A stretch of 64,000 nt of DNA, from the NCBI GenBank assembly GCA_963573315.1, contig OY752144.1, positions 2,350,501 to 2,414,500 on the forward strand. Reading direction: 5' to 3'. This DNA is from Entomortierella parvispora. Its lineage: Eukaryota; Mortierellomycota; Mortierellomycetes; Mortierellales; Mortierellaceae. The notes beneath the pieces are model-generated. The model saw nothing but the letters and a program-made list of their open reading frames with translations. It was not told where the DNA came from and searched no databases. Both the position numbers and the translations under genes were made by a program. Below, in pieces: positions 56,882 to 64,000 of the stretch. The stretch's first letter is position 1. Each line of letters begins with the position of its first letter.

Positions 56882-57395
56882 AGGACAGGGGAATGAGGAG
56901 ATGGAGCAGGATGCAGCGAATGGGATGAATGGGGACACAGATGGGAATTGTATGAAAGGGACCTTGCTTGCTGTCTGGGAGCACTGTGATAATCAGAATC
57001 GATATTCTCCCACATTGCCGTAGGCTCATTCATTTCTCTCTTTGTCTGTCATATCAGCTGTGAGCAAAAGGCACTTTAATGTGCGTGGCATGGTGCTAAG
57101 ATTCTCAGTCATCGTTGCGCGGGAGGTATCCCGACGCTTATCTCTTGACGAACCCTTGCTTTTTCGGCACTGATACCTCGCTCTTTTCTCTTGAATCCCG
57201 GTAAATGTTAACGCGTATCTGGAAGATTCTGTGGAATATGTGCAACAAGCATCTACAGGCGTTCACCCGCCTATGGGCATTTCGGTGTCAGGACAGGCAT
57301 AGCCATGGCAATCGGCGCCGCAAAAACATTTGACCTCAGGCTTGCTTTATTATTACAGCATGAGTCTAGAGAATAAATGGGGTGTGGTGTTTTCT
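56882..57395. other. Spacer between F-box gene and UBE2O-like gene
   Basis: About 510 bp; both neighbours are on the minus strand. It holds the F-box gene's leader and the 3' flank of the UBE2O-like gene. No gene is seen. Confidence 0.5.
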
Positions 57396-60300
57396 TCACT
57401 CTTCAATGGACAGGCTTAGGGCGTCAATGTGCTTCTTGAGCATCTTGAGCGCGCCCCGGCTGATCCGTTTGATGACAGGACCACGACCAGCCTCTGTGCT
57501 AGAGCCTGATATTACTTGATGTTGTTCGTCCTCGACAGCCTCCTCCGCAACGCCTTCCTCCGCGGCCGCAATCAACTCGAAACCTTCGATAACAGTCTGT
57601 TCTAGCTTCTTTTGGTGGAAATAGAAATATCGAACCTCTCTTTGGAACGGCGAGGGAGGGTTGTTCAAGAGCGTTTGAATGGTCTAAGTGAGGACGGAAT
57701 AGAGAAGGACGACATGTTAGACACGCTCAAAGGTCAACACATTGTTTCCTTTGAGTTGTGATATCTACCTTGAGAGAGAGCAAGTACACCTTTTCGTTGT
57801 ACAACTCTGAGTTCCTTGCTGCCTCTTTTGTTCCCATAAACTTTTCAAAGCTGTGAAAAGAGTTCAAAATACTAGGTTAATGTCCCGAATACTTTGAAGA
57901 AAACATGCCATGTTCAGCTCCACTTGGTCACTTTCTTACCCAGACTCGTTATAATACGGCTCAGGCACCAAGACGAGTCCTTGCAAAGAAATCAGCAGCT
58001 GAAGTATACTAGAGCTAGGGGTCCAGGTCTCCGTTTGATCCTTTCCGTGCCAAGTGTTCAAAAGACTTAGGCACACGTTACCGTCTAGTCCCAACGTAAT
58101 AATATTGAGTTTAGTATGACAGTTCTCTTTTCGATAGGCACACTTTACGGTCAACTATGGACTTACCCTCGTAAAGGTTTGGGTTGATCCTTCCAATACC
58201 GCCCGTCCAAGAGTGGAAGAAGGCAACAGGGGGCTAGCAAAAGAAGCAAACATAAGACATTAATGAGCCTTTCCTCTCAAGTACACCAAGATGAATAAAA
58301 AAACCCCCTCCAATACATGAAATGAGCGTACCTGACTTGGGAACTGCGATGGAAGCATAAAGTCAAACATAAACAATGCATTCCGGTATGGGGTATGATC
58401 AGGTCCTTGGATCAAGACTCGGAGCAAATCCAGGCGATCTTCAAATGCCCGCACTCTGATTCCGTCAGGCAGCGAAGACCTTAGAATGCCATGCTCCTTG
58501 GCAATGCGTCTGAACCAGGCTTTATCGCCTTCGGGCTCGAGAGACGACAAATAGTGGTGATCTGCTGGTGTGCGGCCCAAAATCGTGAAACTCTTCCAGT
58601 CTGGATGCTCAGGAACGGTTGCCTCCTGGGTATTTACGTCGTCTGGCTCTTCGACAAGAGGGTCCACAGTGGTCGTGCTCACAATGGAGCCATTAGTCTT
58701 TGGCACGATGTCGCCTTCTGGTATTGGTGTATCTGATGATTGAATTGGGGCCGTGGCAAGCAAAGCTTCCCCGCCAATTGTTGCTATTTCCTCGCCTTTG
58801 TTGTCTCTAGCTGCTGTCGTCTCGTCCTCCAGATCGCTCATGGAGTCGTCCTCCTCTCCTGAATCTGTTTCCCAACTACCATCCGATGAAATCTCTTCAA
58901 CCTCATCGTCAAAATTATACTCTTCAAACTCCTCGATGTCATCCTCCTCGCCATCTGCATCATCATCTTCGTCGTCTTCGATCACCATGATGCGACCTAC
59001 AGGGAATTCAGCCTCTGTTCCATCCATGAACCGAACAAGGACCGTAGGACGGTCACGATAGACTTCCCAGATCTGACCGACCCAATTCAGGCGAGGTCGG
59101 ATTGTTTGAAGATCCTGCTCAAGTTGGGGTAAAGTTGACAAGACATCGTCCGGAATCATTGGCTTTAAGGGGTCCCCACGATCCACGAGCCAGTAGAGTG
59201 CATCTGATGCCATCTTGTTGGACTCGGAAAGGAATCGATCCAAGGCTTCGAGGCCTTCAACGCCATATCGCGAGAGGAGAATACTGGCATTTCGAGTAAT
59301 CAACTGTTGAGGGGTGTTCACAGAAACTCCTGGGCGCGATCCCTGCGACTTCATCAACTCGTTGAAAATTTCGTTTCCTCGGCCGACTAGGGACAGGATA
59401 TCGTCAACGCTAGGCGCTCTAGGGGCAATATCCGAAGAGGGTGCCTGCTCGCGTTCACGGCTAACCACAACCATGTCCCCCATCCTGAATTTGAGATCTG
59501 GGTGGGACATGATCTCGTACAATGAAAACTCTTCGGGTTCAGCCTCCAGGCCCTGATCGCGCTCCTCACTGAACCACTTGACTTGGGTTGTACGCTCCTT
59601 GGCATTCACAGATTGGACAATACCAAGCATGTCTGATTTTTTACGATCAAAGCCAACGCCACCCGGCTCATCCATGAGAACTTCGCCTGCTTTCAACAAT
59701 ACGTAATCGGTTGGCCAAACGTCCTGATCATCCATGTTGAGATAAGGAACAAGATCGGTCGATATGATATTCTCGGATGTGGACAAATCCTGCCATTGCA
59801 CAGTGACGCTCGTTTTTGTCCCGATGATTTTCTAAAGGAGATGAAATGTCAGGATTGAACGTCTTTCCAGGCTCTTATCCCAGAGCAATGTACGCCACAG
59901 AGGGAAACCCGCGTACCATTTCACTCGTGGCATATTTAGATCCATGGTTATGGCTCGCATTTGGGCATTTCTCCCGAGTTGATTTGCTCTTCAGGTATGG
60001 ACAATACTCCTGAAGTCCAAAGGCTGTGGTTAAGAAAAAAAAAAGAGGGCGATAAATGAGTTGATGGGCCGATAGGAGGTTTACTCCCTTTCTGGAAACA
60101 TAATATACCGTCAGCCTTACCTTGCAGAGTATTTGCATCGGTGATCTTGACTCTGTCCAAGAGCTCATATGTACAATGTTGTTCCACGCTTTTATAAATA
60201 ACAATGCTTTCAAAGTCATCCAATACACGGGGTGGACAAGAGACTCCTGGGGTTTGGTCCAAAGCCAAAGGGTTGAAGAACAACCAATTGACAGTAATGG

Positions 60301-61369
60301 ATGTGATTTCGGATCTCAGGACATATCCCTGCTTCTCACCAGAGTAGCTCCCGACCAGGTACTCTGCTTCCTTGAATACCCTGGAAGGACCGATCACTTT
60401 CTATTAATCCCAAAGGAATACGGAGGCGCATTTAGGGACTGTCGCACAATCAGGAACTCATTCCAACGGTCCAAACAATTGAGGGGAAGCGGAGGTGGAA
60501 AGAAAACCTTACGTGACCAGGGGCAAGTGCATCTGGAAAGAAACAAGACAGGTCGTGCGTTTGATCTCGAAGGTCGAGACTGTCCGAATCCTTGATAACA
60601 CATACGCTGCTGTCGTTCATCAGCACGGTAATTTCATCCTTGACCTAGAATTCAAGGTGAGCCAAATCATTCATAGTTGATTATTTGTTTGCAAAACAAC
60701 TTTTCCTGGTGTTTCTTAAAAAAAACTGGCTGTATTTACCTCCTCGATAACCCCAAGCCAGCCATCGTAGATGATATGATTGTTGACAGCAAACTGTTGT
60801 ACAAAGTCGACATGTTTGGCGTCGATGCCGAGATATTGGGTCATGGGCGGACAGACCTTTTCCAGATCCAGTTCGACCTTGACATCAATTACAGTTCCCG
60901 ACATGATATCGTTGGGCGAACGTTTCACAACATCGCCGTGACTGAAGGAACGGTCAACAACCACCAAGTCATTCTCGTGCAGCGTCTGCGGCGCAGATCC
61001 ATCGACCCAATGCACAACAACCTGCTCAAGAGCGAGCTATTGTTATATTCAAGATGAGATATACATGACAATTAGAATGAGAGATACATTGACTGAAAGC
61101 ATAAAGAGGAAAGAGAGAAAAAATTAATACAGGCCCACTGCTGTCTTCGTCTTCCGAGTCGCTCTCGCCAGAGTCAAAGTCGTGCCAAGTCTTGACGACG
61201 AGACCAAGTCGCGCCGAATTGTCGCGGTGGTGGACAGCATCCTCGAGAAAGACCTAAAAGTCAAGAAAAAGGGAATCAATGGACAGGGTTCATCACCAAG
61301 GAACGTGGCATTGCAACGGCGGACGGGAGGGGTCGTTTTTACCCTCGCAGTAATAAGGGGTCTGGACAT
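57396..61369 (-). CDS. UBE2O: UBE2O-like ubiquitin-conjugating enzyme (E2/E3 hybrid), 11 exons, 1015 aa
   Basis: UBE2O both conjugates ubiquitin and selects its own substrates, such as orphan ribosomal proteins. Exons read as 61369-61343, 61253-61131, 61036-60740, 60644-60513, 60400-60121, 60023-59917, 59831-58332, 58233-58167, 58084-57940, 57850-57769 and 57683-57396; all phases agree. The N-terminal half has tandem SH3-like, CR-type segments ([50 protein letters not shown]). A long acidic linker follows near residues 600-640. The UBC domain lies at the end: [38 protein letters not shown], and [20 protein letters not shown] with the catalytic Cys at about 849, then [15 protein letters not shown]. 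The first exon (9 codons) is the least certain. Confidence 0.9.
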
Positions 61370-61832
61370 GGGATGGGATGGGGATACTGAGGGTCAGAAT
61401 CAGCGAGAATAAAGGAATGAAAGAGGTAGCGATAAGGTGAGTGGACGAAAGAAGGAGAACGAGAAGAACAGGAAGAAACCAGCAAGGGAAAGGCACAATG
61501 GAGACCGAAAGAGTGAAATGAAAAAAGAATGGCATGCAAAGTTGCAACCGCAGCCAAAAAAAAAGGTGTATCACGTGGCAAGACCTTTACTTTTTTTTAT
61601 TTTTTTCATGTTTTTTTGCCTGCCTGTTCTGTTGGGTCATTTGAGGTGCTTTTTGTTTCCCTCTTGAGAAGAGAGTCTTTGGACGGTCATTGCGGGTCAT
61701 TACAGCTGTAAAAACAAAAAAAAGGAGGGGCCAAGGAAAGCGAGAAAAAATGTTGAAATTGGATAAAAGAGATACACTGGAGTGGAGAGAAAAACACTAC
61801 TAGAAGATATCGACGATACTCCTCAGGTCGCG
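61370..61832. other. Spacer between UBE2O-like and coiled-coil genes
   Basis: About 460 bp. The minus strand next to the UBE2O start is pyrimidine-rich (61420-61530), as for other leaders here, and there are T and A runs near 61590-61720. No gene is seen. Confidence 0.5.
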
Positions 61833-64000
61833 CTAGAGGCTGCTAGCTTCTCCATCAACTGACTCTACGGTGAGTTCGGGAGTAGATTGGGTATCTTCTG
61901 CCTTGGGGGTCGCTGGTTCCAAGGTATTGTTGCTACTGCCTCCAAACAAGCTCATTCGTCGGATCGCCTTGCGCCATGTCCCCGGGTTCTCTGCTACAAT
62001 AGGTGTGGTGGGCGGAGTGGCAGATGGTGGAGCCGTGTTCGTTGTACTGCTAATACCGCTGGCGGTGCTCACCTCCGAGATGGAAATTGAAAGCGTTGGC
62101 GACCGAATCGAGTCCATGGAATCCGCACCTTTGGAATGTTGCTCAGGAATGGCTGGAACCTCGGGCGACTGTGCCTCGGGCATGGGCGCGAGAACGCTTA
62201 GACTGTTCTTGGACTTCAAAAGAATAGACCGCCGGCTCTGTACTGGTGCCAATGCACTGGATTCTGATCCATAACGTCCATGCCCACCTGTGTTACAACT
62301 GGCAACCCCAGAAGGACCGCCAATCGTCTGTCTTCGCTGATGACGCTCGTGCCCTGCGCTAGATCCAAGAGTTGATTGACGCTGGAGCTGCTTGCGACTG
62401 AAAGGCTGGTCAAAGGTCGTCAATTGTTCATACTCTGTAGGTCGGGGACGATCATTGCTAACGATAGCGAATTCTGTGGAGGAATAGCTCGTTCGCGGCG
62501 AATCTTCAATGGCATGTCCCTCCTGGAAGGATGTAAGCTGAGTAGATGTAGCACTGGCGGCATCGTCATCTGAGCTGCTGCGGTTTGAGCCTCCATTAGA
62601 AACTTTAGATTCGACCATTGGCTTGGATCGAGAGAAGCCAGAGAACAGGGATCGAGAGCGCACACGTCCCTCTGGCTTTGGTTTTTCCTTTTCCTTTTGG
62701 CCGTTGTCGGACTCGGAGCCATTGATGTTCCCATTGCTCCTGTTGACATGAGAAATGACTACAGGCGGTGATTCGGGGACAGATGCACGTCGTGGACTAT
62801 AGTCGGCGGCCAGGATAGCTTGCAGATGCGGGTTCTCCATAATGCGAGAGAGAATCTTGGAGATGTAAACACCCAGAGCCGTGTTGCTTTCCTTGAGCGC
62901 CTTGTTTTCACTGGCCAACTCTTCGTTAGTCCTGTCGCTCACGGATACTGAGGCAGGGGATCTACCAAAGAAAAGTCCGAGTTCATCCGCAAGATTGATA
63001 GACCCGTTGGTGCCCTGAGCTACGGGAGTGCCTGTAGGATCGTCATTGTAGCCTGTGCTCTGTTTGATTTCAGAGAGTGTGGGGAAAGAAGGGACCGCAT
63101 GAGTAAACATGACAAAAATAAACACAAGAGATCCATCCCTACATCAAACCACATAGCCGAGCTGCCCTGAGATCGCATGTGCTGGCCCTTTCATCTTTCT
63201 TTAGGTCCTCGATTTGTTGTTACAAGTACCTTCATAATGCTGGTCTGCATAAACTCCCCATTCATCGACTTTTCATGCAGAAGCATTTGATAGCTCTCGT
63301 TCTCCTCCATCAAGCTCCTATTCAGCTCCTGAGCCTGGGTGATTTCGGACTGCAGTTCCTTTTCCCGGAGACTAAAGCTGCGTTGACGGTCAATCAGATC
63401 CTGGTTAATGTTGAGGATCTGCTTCCGGAGCTCAATCACCAGCTGCTCCTGTCCACGAAGAGCTCGGGCATGAGCTGCATTATTCTCCGAGATCTGCTGC
63501 TGTATCTGGGGAGGGATCATGTCCTGAGCAGATTCAATGGTAGAATCAGAACGCTCTAGAAGATACCGATTGTTCATAGATATTAACAATATTAGCACCG
63601 GCACGCGGCTGGCAGAGTGCCTCACAAATCACAAACAACCGATCGTTGAACTTTTCTGCTGTCTACTCCTTGGTCCTCTTCGTACCTTTGTTGGGTGCTT
63701 GCACAACTAGGGGTCTTGTAGCAAACTTGAGGCTCCTAAGTAGCTCAGCTTCACGTTCAGCCCACAGAGACCGATCTCGCTCAAAGGCGGCCGAGCTTTG
63801 CTCCTGTTGTCGATCAAAGTCCTTCTTTGCTCGGAGAAGTCTCTGGGACTCTTTGCGGGCTTCGGCCAGATCCTGATCGAGCTCGAATATCTGGTTCTCC
63901 AGTCGGGCTTGGATATTTCGTACAGAGATGACTTCCTGTTGGGCTATGGCATTTTTCTGAACAAGGGCAAGATTTTCATTTAGCAATTCTGAGGGCGTTG
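61833..64000 (-). CDS. Coiled-coil protein with Ser-rich tail, 5' end outside window
   Basis: Three exons are visible: 64000-63686 (open at the window edge), 63555-63230 and 63059-61833, joining in phase. The first two encode long coiled coil: ARLENQIFELDQDLAEARKE, then the spliced PNKERSDSTIESAQDMIPPQ and LMEENESYQMLLHEKSMNGE. The combination TIESAQDMIPP with EENExxQxLLxEKxxNG resembles fungal proteins labelled M-protein-repeat-like, of unknown function. After a further helix (TNEELASENKALKESNTALG) the last 280 residues are Ser/Thr/Pro-rich, with basic patches such as RRASVPESPP that could be phosphorylated. The protein may be a cytoskeletal or membrane-tethering factor. At least 622 residues are in the window. 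Confidence 0.8.

Overview
The window is fungal nuclear DNA. Genes carry many short introns (about 55-150 bp, GTAAG-type donors, CAG/TAG acceptors), leaders are pyrimidine-rich, and several protein families (large LRR proteins, F-box proteins with LRR-like repeats) are of the kind expanded in Mortierellomycota. I infer a Mortierella-like early-diverging fungus; this rests on family style, not on a search. Exon borders were read by eye from splice signals and reading phase, so an edge may be off by a base or a codon. Functions come from recognised motifs only.

Layout. 1-2908 (-): 5' two thirds of RRP12 (ribosome biogenesis). 3077-7421 (-): a 1399-aa LRR protein. 8558-8848 (-): a small hypothetical protein. 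8.9-13.0 kb: largely empty. 13020-14066 (+): a low-complexity protein behind a 9-bp minisatellite leader. 14.1-16.5 kb: empty. 16514-17378 (-): 3-hydroxyanthranilate 3,4-dioxygenase (NAD synthesis from tryptophan). 18228-20223 (+): AzgA-type purine permease. 20.4-31.2 kb: three pepsin-family genes, two with damaged catalytic motifs, interleaved with two F-box genes. 31396-32263 (+) MED11 converges on 32333-33413 (-), an FCP1/NIF-domain protein. 33809-35333 (-): histidine phosphatase. 35557-36090 (-): Cys-rich protein. 38198-39982 (+): secreted FAD oxidase. 40213-41476 (-): multi-pass membrane protein. 41.5-44.8 kb: a repeat-rich gap holding four hairpin-type units and a C-terminal relic that looks like a Fanzor (eukaryotic TnpB relative) nuclease. 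44798-45766 (-): pirin with an N-terminal signal or anchor. 46044-49202 (-): CASP/Coy1 Golgi coiled-coil protein (9 exons). 50455-54599 (+): PMC1-type Ca2+-ATPase. 54746-56881 (-): a third F-box protein. 57396-61369 (-): UBE2O-like E2/E3 hybrid enzyme (11 exons). 61833-64000 (-): coiled-coil protein, 5' end outside the window.

Most genes are unrelated housekeeping or membrane functions; there is no operon or evident biosynthetic cluster. The two places where the layout carries a message are the protease/F-box cluster (local duplication followed by catalytic decay) and the mobile-element-like gap at 42-44.4 kb (nuclease relic next to nested hairpin repeats).
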